DNA from: DATJCV01 sp963707665
Lineage (GTDB): Bacteria > Pseudomonadota > Gammaproteobacteria > Burkholderiales > Burkholderiaceae_D
Reading direction: 5' to 3'
DNA: 64,000 nucleotides
Assembly: GCA_963707665.1 (NCBI GenBank)
Contig: CAVPQU010000018.1
Coordinates: forward strand, 124,001 to 188,000
The translations under genes and the position numbers were made by a program. Position 1 is the first letter of the stretch, and each line of letters begins with the position of its first letter. Under the pieces are notes generated by a model, which ran no database searches, was not told the origin of the DNA, and saw only the letters and a program-made list of their open reading frames with translations. Positions 16,153 through 25,530 of the stretch are shown here, in pieces.

Positions 16153-16946
16153 CAGTCTCCCGAGGCGCCGCCGCCGTCAAAGCCGCCGCCACCGCCGGAA
16201 AAACCGCCGCCGCCGGAAAAGCCACCACCGCCACCACCGCCGAAGCCGCCGCGCCCGAGCGCGCTGCCCAGAATCACGCCAGCCGCGGTGCCCCAGCCGT
16301 TATGGTCGAGCGCATTGCGGCCGCCGCGCGCGCGCGAAACGAGGCTGACGACCACTAGGAAGGCGAAGAACAGCAGTGGTAGCAGGGCATCGAAGGCGGA
16401 GCCGGCGTCGTTCTGCGCGGCATGCTGGCCGGCTGGCGCCGGCAAGTGCTCCTGATCGAGCAGTGCGGTCAGCGCCGAGACGCCGGCAGTCAGGCCGCCA
16501 TAAAAATCGTTCTGGCGGAAATACGGCGCGATCACGTCTTGCAAAATGCGTTTCGACTGGGCGTCGGTCACCGTGCCTTGCACGCCGCGCCCGGCCTCGA
16601 TGCGCAGCCGCCGCAGCGACGACGGATTGTCCTTGGCGACGATCAGGATCACCCCATCGTCGATGCCTTTGCGTCCCAGTCGCCAGGCGTCGGCGACGCG
16701 GATACTGTATTGCTCGATTGCCTCCGGCGCCGTGGAGGACATCAGCAAGAGCGCGATCTGGCTGCCGCTGCGCTGTTCGTAGTCGCTCAGCACCGCTTCC
16801 AGCGTGGCGCGCTGCTTGGCATCCAGCAGGCCGACCTGGTCGATCACGTGTGCCGACAGCGGCGGCACCGGCACGAAGCCTTGCGCACCGGCCAGCGTCA
16901 GCCACCAGGCCAGCGCCAACCCCAGCAATATGCGCAACGGTTTCAT
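16149..16946 (-). CDS. Membrane-anchored TPM-domain protein with Gly-rich tail (YgcG-like)
   Basis: A 265-residue exported protein with a signal peptide (cleavage near residue 22), a periplasmic TPM domain (VIDQVGLLDAKQRATLEAVLSDYEQRSGSQIALLLM through the YRIEAG-like RLRIEAGRGVQGTVTDAQSKRIL motif), a membrane helix (LLPLLFFAFLVVVSLVS) and a tail of Gly-Gly-Gly-Phe-Ser repeats ending in GASGDW. This is the standard YgcG design. It follows lemA by 26 bases. Confidence 0.9.
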   Translation of the reverse strand: MKPLRILLGLALAWWLTLAGAQGFVPVPPLSAHVIDQVGLLDAKQRATLEAVLSDYEQRSGSQIALLLMSSTAPEAIEQYSIRVADAWRLGRKGIDDGVILIVAKDNPSSLRRLRIEAGRGVQGTVTDAQSKRILQDVIAPYFRQNDFYGGLTAGVSALTALLDQEHLPAPAGQHAAQNDAGSAFDALLPLLFFAFLVVVSLVSRARGGRNALDHNGWGTAAGVILGSALGRGGFGGGGGGGFSGGGGFSGGGGGFDGGGASGDW

Positions 16947-16972
16947 GTGTTCGCAGCGGTAGCCGGCTTGGC

Positions 16973-17566
16973 TTACTTGCCGAAGTTGACGGTAGGTGCG
17001 GTCGAGATCGCTCTTTCATTGTCGACCGTAAACGACGGCTTGACCTGGTAGTCGAACATCCTGGCGGTCAGGTTGGTCGGAAAGCTGCGCGCCAGCACGT
17101 TGTATTGCTGGACCGCCACGATGTAGCGCTGGCGCGCCACCGTGATGCGGTTTTCGGTGCCTTCCAGCTGCGACTGCAGGTCGCGGAACAGCGTGTCCGC
17201 CTTCAGTTGCGGGTAGTTTTCCGAAACCGCCATCAAGCGCGACAGCGCCGACGACAATTCCCCTTGCACCTGCTGGAATTTCTGGAAAGCCTGCGGATCG
17301 TTCAGCACTTCCGGCGTGATCTGAAAACTGGTGGCAGCGGCGCGCGCCCGCGTCACCGCTTCCAGCGTCGCCTCTTCATGCGTGGCATAGCCCTTGACGG
17401 TATTCACCAGGTTGGGCACCAGGTCGGCGCGCCGCTGGTACTGGTTGACCACTTCGCTCCAGGCTGCCTTGATCGCTTCGTCCTGGGTTTGGAACTGGTT
17501 ATAGCCGCAGCCGCCGAGCAGGGACAGCAGCAGCATGCCAACCAGAAGTGCGGACCATCTTTTCAT
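16973..17566 (-). CDS. lemA: LemA family lipoprotein
   Basis: A 197-residue protein with a lipobox (LLGGCGYN, cysteine at residue 20) and the LemA helical domain. The family motif AAWSEVVNQYQRRADLVPNLVNTVKGYA is intact, followed by EATLEAVTRARAAA and AVSENYPQLKAD. LemA proteins are anchored to the membrane with most of the protein outside; exact function is unknown. First gene of the lemA-TPM-TPM operon. Ribosome site: aggaaaca before the ATG. Confidence 0.93.
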   Translation of the reverse strand: MKRWSALLVGMLLLSLLGGCGYNQFQTQDEAIKAAWSEVVNQYQRRADLVPNLVNTVKGYATHEEATLEAVTRARAAATSFQITPEVLNDPQAFQKFQQVQGELSSALSRLMAVSENYPQLKADTLFRDLQSQLEGTENRITVARQRYIVAVQQYNVLARSFPTNLTARMFDYQVKPSFTVDNERAISTAPTVNFGK

Positions 17567-17632
17567 GATTGTTTCCTCAAGTTATTGTTCTTGGCCAGGC
17601 CGACACGCCATTATCCGGCGTTAGCAGAAAAC

Positions 17633-18523
17633 TTATATAGGGGCGGTCGCGCGCGGTTTCAACAACACCGTGCTCATCGCCACCAGGATCAAGAGCATGG
17701 CGGCATAATCCTGCCAGTGCGGCGTTTCGCTCAGCAGCCAGGCGCCCAGAAATACTCCCAGTACCGGAATCATCATCACCGACAGGCTGGACACCACCGG
17801 CGGCAGGGTGCGTGCCAGCCGGAACCAGAGGATCTGCGAAAAAGCCAGCACGATCAGCGCGTTGTAGAGAATCGCGGCCCATTCCGTTGCATTTGGCGCG
17901 CGCCATGCGTTGCGCTCGTATAGCGCGGCACTAATGCCAATGATGATGGCTGCCAGCGCCGTCATCCAGAAGGTGAGCACGATGGTTGGCATATCGATGC
18001 GGACGCGTTTCATCAGTACCGTGCCGCAACCCCAGCCGGCAGCGGCCAACAGTGCCAGCAGGCTGCCCAGCGGTTGGCCGGCCAGCGTCGCCAGTTCGCT
18101 CGACAGCAGCAGCATGGCGCCGGCCAGCGCGCAGGCGACGCCGACCCAGGCCACGCGCGTGACCCGTTCGCGGAAAAAAATCAGGCCGAACAGCACCGCC
18201 CAGACCGGCATGGTGTAGCCGAGAATTGCCGCGCGCCCGGACGACAGCAGCTTGACGGCGAGGATCATGCTGATATGCCAGACCACCATGTTGGGGATGG
18301 TCAGCGTGACGAGCGTGCCCAGCTGCCCGCGCGGGATGGCCAGCGACAAGCCCTGCATGCGGATGGCCACGCCCAAGGCCGCCACGCCGCCCAGCATGCT
18401 CAGCGCACGGAAGGTGATCGGCGGGAAATCCTGCACGCCGATCTTCATGATCGGCCAGTTGCCGCCCCAGGACAGCGTCAGCAAAATCAGTAGAATCCAG
18501 TCCTTGCGCGAGAGAGCAACCAT
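17633..18523 (-). CDS. DMT superfamily transporter (EamA type)
   Basis: Ten-helix inner-membrane exporter made of two EamA repeats, about 296 residues. WILLILLTLSWGGNWPIMKIG begins repeat 1, and the second repeat contains LAALGWGC-like LLAAAGWGCGTVLMKR, ending in the VVSSLSVMMIPVLGVFLGAWLLSE signature. I chose the ATG at 18523 because a longer in-frame extension has no family-like residues and would overlap the pyrF promoter. Substrate unknown; relatives export amino acids or metabolites. Confidence 0.88.
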   Translation of the reverse strand: MVALSRKDWILLILLTLSWGGNWPIMKIGVQDFPPITFRALSMLGGVAALGVAIRMQGLSLAIPRGQLGTLVTLTIPNMVVWHISMILAVKLLSSGRAAILGYTMPVWAVLFGLIFFRERVTRVAWVGVACALAGAMLLLSSELATLAGQPLGSLLALLAAAGWGCGTVLMKRVRIDMPTIVLTFWMTALAAIIIGISAALYERNAWRAPNATEWAAILYNALIVLAFSQILWFRLARTLPPVVSSLSVMMIPVLGVFLGAWLLSETPHWQDYAAMLLILVAMSTVLLKPRATAPI

Positions 18524-18588
18524 GCCGGGAAGATAGCATGGCGCGTTACAATGCGCAGAGGAAAACATCCGGATCGCGAGAGCCTGCC

Positions 18589-19414
18589 TTGACCTTCATC
18601 GAAAAATTAGCCAGCGCCTGGAGCGCGCACGATTCCCTGCTATGCGTCGGACTGGACCCGGACCTGGCACGCTTGCCACCGCAGCTGCAGGGGCAGCCAG
18701 ATGCCATCTATGCCTTCTGCAAGGCGATCATCGACGCCACCGCCGAGCATGCCTGCGCCTTCAAGCCGCAGATCGCGTATTTCGCCGCCGCGCGTGCCGA
18801 AGACCAGCTGGAAGCGCTATGCGCTTACCTGCGCCAACACTATCCGCAGCTGCCGCTGGTGCTGGATGCCAAGCGCGGCGACATCGGCGCCACCGCCGAA
18901 CAATATGCGCGCGAAGCCTACGAGCGCTATGGCGCCGATGCGGTGACCTTGAGCCCCTACATGGGTTTCGATTCGGTGGCGCCGTACCTGGAGTGGAAGG
19001 AACGCGGCACCATCATCCTGTGCCGCACTTCGAATCCGGGCGGCTCCGACCTGCAGTTCCTGAACGTGGACGGCAAGCCGCTGTACCAGCATGTGGCGCA
19101 AATGGTCGCCGAAAAATGGAACACCAACGGCCAGTGCGGCCTGGTGGTCGGCGCCACCTTCCCCGGCGAGCTGGCGCAAGTGCGCAGCATCGTCGGCGAC
19201 ATGCCCCTGCTGGTGCCGGGCATCGGCGCCCAGGGCGGCGATATTGCGGCGACCGTCGGCGCCGGCAAGACGGGCAATGGCGCCGGCATGATGATCAATT
19301 CCTCGCGCGCGATCCTGTACGCGAAGCCGGAAGCAGCCGAGGATTTCGCGCAGGCGGCGCGGCGGGTCGCGGCTGGAAACCAAAAACGCGATCAACCGCT
19401 ATCGCGGCGGCTGA
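18589..19414 (+). CDS. pyrF: Orotidine 5'-phosphate decarboxylase, one frameshift near the 3' end
   Basis: Final step of UMP synthesis: decarboxylation of OMP. It belongs to the longer (about 270-residue) PyrF group. Catalytic LDAKRGDIGATA is present, with the substrate-binding LLCVGLDPDL near the start and VPGIGAQGGD and NSSRAILYA near the end. I prefer the TTG at 18589, giving the usual start TFIEKL; an ATG at 18538 is in frame but lacks conservation. Near 19371 one G is extra: removing it changes the tail to RVALETKNAINRYRGG and a TGA at 19412-19414. Because pyrF is normally essential for pyrimidine prototrophy, an error in the sequence is likelier than a mutant. Confidence 0.9.
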
Positions 19415-19437
19415 CGCCATCGGCGCCGCAGGCCCAG

Positions 19438-20326
19438 TCAGTCGGAGATCGTCAGGAATTCCCGCGATCTCCTCCAGCAGCAGCTGCGGCACCTGCTCCG
19501 GAATGAAATGTCCGGCCGGCAAGGCGCGGCCGCTCACCGGCCGGGCGCATTTCGCCTGCCAGTCGGCGAGCGGCTCGAACAGGCGGCCGACCACGCCCTG
19601 ATCGCCCCATAGCACGTGGGTCGGACAGGCGATCCTGCTGCGTGTCGTGATCGCGGTCATGCTCGAGGTCGATCGCAGCGGCGGCGCGGTAGTCCTCGCA
19701 GGCGGCGTGGATCGCCTCGCGGCGTGCAAAAGCAGCGCTCGTATTCGGCCAGGGCGGCGGCATCGATATGGCCGGCGCCGTGCGAGCCCCAGCCACCCAG
19801 TACGCTGTCGCAGGAAAAAGGTGGCGCTGTTGCCGATCAGCGTTTCCGGCAGCGGTGCCGGCTGGATCAGGAAGAACCAGTGGTAATAGGCGGTGGCAAA
19901 GGCCTGGTCGGTGCGTTCATACATGCTGCGGGTCGGCGCGATGTCGAGCAGCATCAGCTTGCGCACCGCGGCCGGATGGTCCAGCGCCAGCCGATGGGCG
20001 ACGCGGCCGCCGCGGTCATGGCCGCACAGCAGGAAGGAGGTGTGGCCGAGCGCGGCCATCACGTCCAGCATGTCTTGCGCCATCGCGCGCTTGGAATAAT
20101 TGCCGTGGTCCGGCAGGCCGGGCGGCTTGGACGAGTCGCCGTAGCCGCGCAAATCGGGCATCACCAGCGTGTATTGCTGCGCCAATTCGTCGGCCAGCTT
20201 GTGCCAGATCACATGGGTTTGCGGAAAGCCATGCAGCAGCAGCAAGGGCGGCCCGCTGCCGCCGTGCCGCAGATGGATCGTGACGCCGTTGACCTCGATC
20301 CGCTCCTGCCGGAAATGGTCCAGCAT
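19438..20326 (-). pseudogene. Haloacetate/fluoroacetate dehalogenase-like alpha/beta hydrolase, four frameshifts
   Basis: Alpha/beta hydrolase whose closest recognisable features are those of haloacetate dehalogenases: oxyanion motif LLLHGFPQTHVIWHK, and the nucleophile elbow GHDRGGRVAHRLALDHP, where Asp replaces Ser. Four single extra bases are needed to keep homology: near 19812 (gives FLR, then LGGWGSHGAG), near 19722 (CTPEAIHAACEDYR), near 19635 (IACPTHVLWGD) and near 19460 (EEIREFLTISD and a stop at 19438). After removing four bases the gene is exactly 295 codons, the family length. Its start overlaps the pncC stop (TGATG). I label it broken, but error in the sequence is likely since the adjacent pyrF is also shifted. 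Confidence 0.82.
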
Positions 20327-20811
20327 CAGGCTGCTTCCAGAAAGCGCAGCAAGCCGCGCAGCGCGTGCGCCACGGTCTGGCTGCGCACCGCGTGGCGGTC
20401 GCCGGCAAACACCAGGCGTTCGGTCTGGGTCGCGCCGGCGCTGGCCCAGCCAAAGCAGACGGTGCCGACCGGCTTGCCGGGCACCGCACCGCCGGGTCCG
20501 GCAATGCCGGTGACCGCCAGCGCGACGCTGGCGTTGCTGCTGGACAAGGCGCCTTCGGCCATGGCCGCGGCGATTTCCTCGCTGACCGCGCCATGCTGGG
20601 CGATCAAGGCGGCCGGAACGTCCAGCAATTCGCTCTTGGAAGCGGTGGAATAGGTGATCCAGCCGCAATCGAACCAGTCGGACGAGCCGGCGATCTCGGT
20701 AACTGCCTGCGCCACGCCGCCGCCGGTGCAGGATTCCGCAGTCGCCAGCAGCCAGCCTTTTTGCTGCAAGGCACGGCCGCAGCGCGTTGCCAAATCAATC
20801 ATGTCGTCCAT
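20326..20811 (-). CDS. pncC: Nicotinamide-nucleotide amidohydrolase (CinA C-terminal family)
   Basis: A 161-residue stand-alone CinA C-terminal domain that deamidates NMN to nicotinate mononucleotide for NAD salvage. The signature ATAESCTGGGVAQAVTEIAGSSDWFDCGWITYS is intact, as are EEIAAAMAEGAL and AVTGIAGPGG, then KPVGTVCFGWA. The ATG at 20811 gives the usual start; the longer open frame is not conserved. It precedes the dehalogenase with a TGATG overlap and follows pgpA by 115 bases. Confidence 0.93.
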   Translation of the reverse strand: MDDMIDLATRCGRALQQKGWLLATAESCTGGGVAQAVTEIAGSSDWFDCGWITYSTASKSELLDVPAALIAQHGAVSEEIAAAMAEGALSSSNASVALAVTGIAGPGGAVPGKPVGTVCFGWASAGATQTERLVFAGDRHAVRSQTVAHALRGLLRFLEAA

Positions 20812-20926
20812 GCAAAGTCTCCCGATCTGGTCGTGATGGAAAGGTGGCCGCTGGCCGCAACACCGGGCCATTGTGCATCCGGCAGCCGAACCGCGCTATC
20901 CGCTGCGCGCCGCCTCATGATTGGCG

Positions 20927-21451
20927 TCAGATGCTGCGCCATAAGGCAAACAGCAGCAGCGCATAAAATGCGGCCAGGATATCGTCCCACATGACGCCAA
21001 AGCCGCCCTTGAAATGGCGGTCGAAATAGCCGATCGGCGGCGGTTTCACCATGTCGAACAAACGGAACCAGAAAAAAGCCCACAGCTGGGTACCGAAGCC
21101 GGCCGGATTGATCAGGACCAGCACCAGCCAGAAGGCGATGATTTCATCCCACACCATGCTGCCGTGATCGGCGACGCCCAGGTCGCGTCCGGTCTTGCCG
21201 CAAGCCCAGATGCCGATGACGAAGCCGGCAGCGATGATGAGCAGCCAGTTCAGCGGCGTAAAGAGGGCAGGCCAGCGCACCGTCAGGACGTTGTAGGAAA
21301 GCCAGGCGAACAGCGTGCCCATGGTGCCGGGCATGACCGGCGACAGGCCGCTGCCGAAGCCTTGTGCCAGGATATGGGCCGGATGCGCCAGCATGAAGCG
21401 GGCGCTGGGCCGGATGACGTGGGCGGTCTGGCCGGGTTCCAGTGTGGTCAT
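20927..21451 (-). CDS. pgpA: Phosphatidylglycerophosphatase A
   Basis: Inner-membrane phosphatase that makes phosphatidylglycerol from its phosphate. The 174-residue product has the PgpA signature: GFGSGLSPVMPGTMGTLFAW, then VADHGSMVWDEIIAFW and FFWFRLFDMVKPPPIGYFDRHFKGGFGVMWDDILAA with its conserved Asp and Glu residues. It starts in an ATGA overlap with the thiL stop, the thiL-pgpA pair common in proteobacteria. Confidence 0.95.
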   Translation of the reverse strand: MTTLEPGQTAHVIRPSARFMLAHPAHILAQGFGSGLSPVMPGTMGTLFAWLSYNVLTVRWPALFTPLNWLLIIAAGFVIGIWACGKTGRDLGVADHGSMVWDEIIAFWLVLVLINPAGFGTQLWAFFWFRLFDMVKPPPIGYFDRHFKGGFGVMWDDILAAFYALLLFALWRSI

Positions 21452-22416
21452 GGTGTCTTGAAGTGGTCGAAGGAATCGGTGTGCAGCTCGAGCGCAGCGC
21501 CGGTGCCGTCCCGCAGGCGCAAGCCGGCGGCGGCTTCGATGCGACCCACGCGCGTGACCGCCGTGCCGGCATCTCGTGCCGCCGCCAGCACCGCAGCGCG
21601 GCGGGCAGGCGGCGCGGTAAAGCAGAGTTCGTAATCGTCGCCGCCGGCCAGCGTGAACTGGCGGCGCAGGGCCAGCGCTTGCGTGCTCAGGATCGGGCCG
21701 GCCGGCAGGGCGTCGACGTCGAGCGTGGCGCCGCACTGCGAGCGCTGCAGGATATGCGCCAGATCGCCGGCCAGGCCGTCGGATATATCGATCGCGGCAT
21801 GCGCAATGCCGCGCAAGCCCAGCCCCAGCGCGACGCGCGGCGTCGGGCAATGCATGCGTTGTTCGGCCGCTTGTTGCGCGTCGGCGTCCAGCGCCAGTTC
21901 GGCGCGCAACCCGGCCAGCGCCAGGCGCGCATCGCCCAGCGTGCCGGACACCCAGAGGTCGTCGCCAGCCTTGGCGGCATCGCGCCGCAAGGCCTGGCCC
22001 GCCGGCAGTTCGCCGAACACGGTGATGCAGATCGTCAACGGGCCCTTGGTGGTATCGCCGCCGATCAGCTCGCACTGGTGCTGGTCGGCCAGCGCAAACA
22101 GGCCGGCGGCGAACGGCGCCAGCCATTCGGCGCGCGCCTGCGGCAAGGCCAGCGCCAGCGTGAAGGCCAGCGGCCGCGCACCCATTGCCGCCAGGTCCGA
22201 CAGGTTGACCGCCAGGCATTTGTGGCCCAGTTTCGCCGGCTCGGCCGCCGCCAGGAAATGGCGCCCCTCGACCAGCATGTCGGTGGAAATCGCCAGCGTC
22301 ATGCCGGGTGCCGGCGCCAGCAGCGCGCAATCGTCGCCGATGCCGAGCAGCGTCGTGCCCGCAAGTGGGCGCGAGCGAGTGAAATAGCGCGCAATCAAAT
22401 CGAATTCGGACAGCAT
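21448..22416 (-). CDS. thiL: Thiamine-monophosphate kinase
   Basis: ATP-dependent phosphorylation of thiamine phosphate to the diphosphate cofactor. The 322-residue product has the family start LSEFDLIARYF and GIGDDCALL, the metal-binding STDMLVEGRHF and LAVNLSDLAAMGA, and the later SDGLAGDLAHIL motif. Length is normal. It is divergent from maeB across 204 bases and is coupled to pgpA downstream. Confidence 0.95.
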   Translation of the reverse strand: MLSEFDLIARYFTRSRPLAGTTLLGIGDDCALLAPAPGMTLAISTDMLVEGRHFLAAAEPAKLGHKCLAVNLSDLAAMGARPLAFTLALALPQARAEWLAPFAAGLFALADQHQCELIGGDTTKGPLTICITVFGELPAGQALRRDAAKAGDDLWVSGTLGDARLALAGLRAELALDADAQQAAEQRMHCPTPRVALGLGLRGIAHAAIDISDGLAGDLAHILQRSQCGATLDVDALPAGPILSTQALALRRQFTLAGGDDYELCFTAPPARRAAVLAAARDAGTAVTRVGRIEAAAGLRLRDGTGAALELHTDSFDHFKTP

Positions 22417-22620
22417 GGCGCGATTGTACCGAATCCGCCTTGCGCTTCCGCGCGTCAGGCGAGCGTCCTAAACGGCAGGCGTCGCCCAGTCAATCACGCC
22501 GCATGGGTTGCCCATATGCACAGAAAGCATAAGTCGAGTCCCTGCTTTCGGTGTAAGTTGGCGCAACGGCTCTGATAAAATCACCTGTTTTCGCACGTTA
22601 CAGACTAGAGGGCGGCAAGC

Positions 22621-24933
22621 ATGGATTCCCACATCGATCAAAAAGAAGAACTTCGGTTGAAACTGCGCCAGGCCGCTCTCGAATATCACGAATTTCCGGT
22701 GCCCGGAAAGATCAGCGTCACCCCCACCAAGCAACTGATCAACCAGCACGATCTGGCGCTGGCCTATACGCCAGGCGTTGCCGTGGCTTGCGAGGAAATC
22801 GTCGCTGAACCGGCCCATGCCTTCAAGTACACCGCGCGCGGCAACCTGGTCGGGGTGGTGACCAACGGCACCGCGGTGCTCGGGCTCGGGCACATCGGCC
22901 CGCTGGCAGCCAAGCCGGTGATGGAGGGCAAGGCGGTGCTGTTCAAGAAATTCGCCGCCATCGATGTCTTCGATATCGAAATCAACGAGCTGGACCCGGA
23001 CAAGCTGGTCGACATCATCGCCTCCCTGGAGCCGACCTTCGGCGGCATCAATCTGGAAGACATCAAGGCGCCCGAGTGTTTCTACATCGAGCGCAAGCTG
23101 CGCGAGCGCATGAAGATTCCGGTCTTCCACGACGACCAGCACGGTACCGCGATCATCGTCGGCGCCGCGATCCTCAATGGCCTGAAGGTGGTCGGCAAGG
23201 ATATCAAGACCTGCAAGCTGGTGGTTTCCGGAGCCGGCGCGGCGGCGCTGGCCTGCCTGAGCCTGATCGTCGACCTCGGCTTTCCGATCGAAAACATTTT
23301 CGTCACCGACCTGGCCGGCGTGGTCTACAAGGGCCGGGTCGAGCTGATGGACGCGGAAAAGGAACGCTTCGCGCGGGAGACCAGCGCGCGCACGCTGGCC
23401 GACGTGATCCCGGGCGCCGATATTTTCCTCGGCCTGTCGGCCGGCCGCGTGCTGAAGCCGGAGATGGTGAAAGCCATGGCCGACAAGCCGCTGATCATGG
23501 CGCTGGCCAACCCGACCCCGGAAATCCTGCCGGAAGAGGTGAAGGCGGTGCGCAGCGACGCCGTGATGGCGACCGGCCGTTCCGACTTCCCGAACCAGGT
23601 CAACAATGTTCTCTGCTTCCCTTACATCTTCCGCGGCGCGCTCGATTGCGGCGCCACCACCATCACGCGCGAGATGGAAATCGCGGTGGTGCACGCGATC
23701 GCCGAGCTGGCGCAGGCCGAGCAGTCGGACATCGTCGCCAGCACCTATGGCATCGACAATCTGTCGTTCGGGCCCGAATACCTGATCCCGAAACCCTTCG
23801 ATCCGCGCCTGATGATGAAGATCGCCCCTGCGGTCGCCAAGGCGGCCCATGAATCGGGCGTGGCCAGCCGCCCGATCGAGGATCTGGCGGCATACGAGGA
23901 ACGCTTGCAGCAATTCGTCTACCACAGCGGCACCTTCATGCGGCCGATGTTCCAGATCGCCAAGAAAGCGCCGGCGGCGAAAAAGCGCATCGTCTTCGCC
24001 GAGGGCGAGGAAGAGCGGGTCTTGCGTGCGGTGCAGGTGGTGGTCGACGAAAGACTGGCCAAGCCGATCCTGGTTGGCCGTCCGCTGGTGCTCGAGCAGC
24101 GCATCGCCAAATTCGGCCTGCGCCTGAAACCGGATGTCGACTTCGAAGTCATCAATCCGGAATTCGACGAGCGCTACCGCGACTATTGGCAGACCTACTT
24201 CGAGATGACCAAGCGCAAGGGCGTGACGCAGCAGTACGCCAAGCTGGAGATGCGCCGCCGCCTGACCCTGATCGGCGCGATGGTGATCCACAAGGGCGAA
24301 GCCGACGGCATGATTTGCGGCACCTTCGGCAGCACCGCGCTGCACCTGCACTACATCGATCAGGTGCTGGGCAAGCGCGAAGGCGTCAACGTCTATGCAG
24401 CGATGAACGCATTGATCCTGCCCAACCGGCAAGTGGTGCTGGTGGACACCCACGTCAACGAAAATCCGAGCGCCGAACAACTGGCCGAGATCACCATCAT
24501 GGCGGCCGAGGAAATGCGCCGCTTTGGCCTCTTGCCGCGCGCGGCGCTGCTGTCGCACTCGAACTTCGGCTCCAGCAACAGCGAGTCGGCGCAAAAAATG
24601 CGCGCCGCGCTGGCCATCATTCGCGACAAGGCGCCGGAGCTGGAAGTCGATGGCGAGATGCACGGCGATACCGCGCTGGATTCCAAGCTGCTGAAAAGCT
24701 TCATGCCGGATTCGCCGCTGACCGATACGCCGAACCTGCTGGTGATGCCCAACATCGACGCTGCCAACATTTCCTACAACCTGCTGAAAACGGCATCTGG
24801 CCACGGCATCGCGATCGGCCCGGTGCTGCTCGGCTGCGCCAAGCCGGTGCACATCCTGACGCCGTCGGCGACCGTGCGCCGGATCGTCAACCTGACGGCG
24901 CTGTGCGTGGTGGATGCGGTGTCGGAGCGCTAG
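22621..24933 (+). CDS. maeB: NADP-dependent malic enzyme with phosphotransacetylase-like domain
   Basis: Converts malate to pyruvate, CO2 and NADPH. Residues 1-430 form the malic enzyme (VTPTKQLINQHDLALAYTPGVA, VFHDDQHGTAIIV, then VVSGAGAAALAC for NADP); residues 440-770 form a phosphotransacetylase-like regulatory domain that binds acetyl-CoA in E. coli MaeB. Length (770) is typical. A likely extended -10 box (TGaTAAAAT, 22573-22581) lies in the 204-base divergent region with thiL. I see no clear terminator in 24934-25059 before the repeat. Confidence 0.95.
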   Translation: MDSHIDQKEELRLKLRQAALEYHEFPVPGKISVTPTKQLINQHDLALAYTPGVAVACEEIVAEPAHAFKYTARGNLVGVVTNGTAVLGLGHIGPLAAKPVMEGKAVLFKKFAAIDVFDIEINELDPDKLVDIIASLEPTFGGINLEDIKAPECFYIERKLRERMKIPVFHDDQHGTAIIVGAAILNGLKVVGKDIKTCKLVVSGAGAAALACLSLIVDLGFPIENIFVTDLAGVVYKGRVELMDAEKERFARETSARTLADVIPGADIFLGLSAGRVLKPEMVKAMADKPLIMALANPTPEILPEEVKAVRSDAVMATGRSDFPNQVNNVLCFPYIFRGALDCGATTITREMEIAVVHAIAELAQAEQSDIVASTYGIDNLSFGPEYLIPKPFDPRLMMKIAPAVAKAAHESGVASRPIEDLAAYEERLQQFVYHSGTFMRPMFQIAKKAPAAKKRIVFAEGEEERVLRAVQVVVDERLAKPILVGRPLVLEQRIAKFGLRLKPDVDFEVINPEFDERYRDYWQTYFEMTKRKGVTQQYAKLEMRRRLTLIGAMVIHKGEADGMICGTFGSTALHLHYIDQVLGKREGVNVYAAMNALILPNRQVVLVDTHVNENPSAEQLAEITIMAAEEMRRFGLLPRAALLSHSNFGSSNSESAQKMRAALAIIRDKAPELEVDGEMHGDTALDSKLLKSFMPDSPLTDTPNLLVMPNIDAANISYNLLKTASGHGIAIGPVLLGCAKPVHILTPSATVRRIVNLTALCVVDAVSER

Positions 24934-25059
24934 CCCTGGGTGAGGTACGGCGTGGTTTTTTAACCGTTCGTCTCTGTAGTGGGGGCGGGCGGTTTTTGTT
25001 TGTGCGGCTGAATTTTCTCGCGTTGGTTGCTGTGGCGGCGTTGGCGATTCCACTCTTAG

Positions 25060-25382
25060 CCTGTCGTTCCCGCGATTAGGCGGGAACCTAGTGTCGTTCA
25101 TCGCTTGCTGATTGCGTTGCCACTTCGTGGTGACTAGCCGGGGGTAGCCCGGCGGCTACTTACTTTCTTTGTCTCGCCAAAGAAAGTAAGCAAAGAAAGG
25201 CGACCGCCAGACGCTGCCCTGCGGGTTCCCGTTTGTGCAGCGACAAAAAATGGGAAACGAAACCAACTCGCTGCGCTCAGACATGTTTCGTTTCTGATCC
25301 ATTTTCTGCCCCGCACAAACGGCAGCGTCCCAAGCGGATTCACGTCAACTTCAAAAGCAACTTCAAAGCAACGGCAACTTCA
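25060..25382 (-). repeat. Dispersed repeat, copy B (inverted relative to 15201-15537)
   Basis: Read on the minus strand this copy follows copy A nearly base for base through long blocks (for example aaaatggatcagaaacgaaa and gagcgcagcgagttggtttc), with small differences around the centre. It ends in ctaggttcccgcc and gcgggaacgacagg. The two copies face each other and bracket 9.5 kb (15538-25059). No transposase or target duplication is visible. It fills much of the 24934-25530 gap. Confidence 0.85.
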
Positions 25383-25438
25383 ACGACCGAGGATGGCGCT
25401 GGCTGAAGCGATGAGCAACTCTGCGCGTATATAAAATC

Positions 25439-25500
25439 GGGAGTATGTTGATATTTCTGACATTTTATATGCGGGAATATGCCTTGATATTGGGAGTATG
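25439..25500. repeat. Cluster of three GGGAGTATG-like motifs
   Basis: GGGAGTATG at 25439 and 25492 and GGGAATATG at 25473 occur in the same direction, and each is followed within 4-7 bases by GATAT. The cluster lies 3' of the 5'-nucleotidase gene in an AT-rich stretch. Similar motifs occur in other gaps of the window (see findings). Confidence 0.5.
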
Positions 25501-25530
25501 TGGATATCCCCGATGCCTGTCGTGCTCGCG

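Noticed and set aside
22468..25101. 877-codon open frame antisense to maeB
   Set aside because: It mirrors the real maeB codon pattern in GC-rich DNA; translation is His/Arg/Gln/Asp-rich with no domain, and it would overlap a fully conserved gene.
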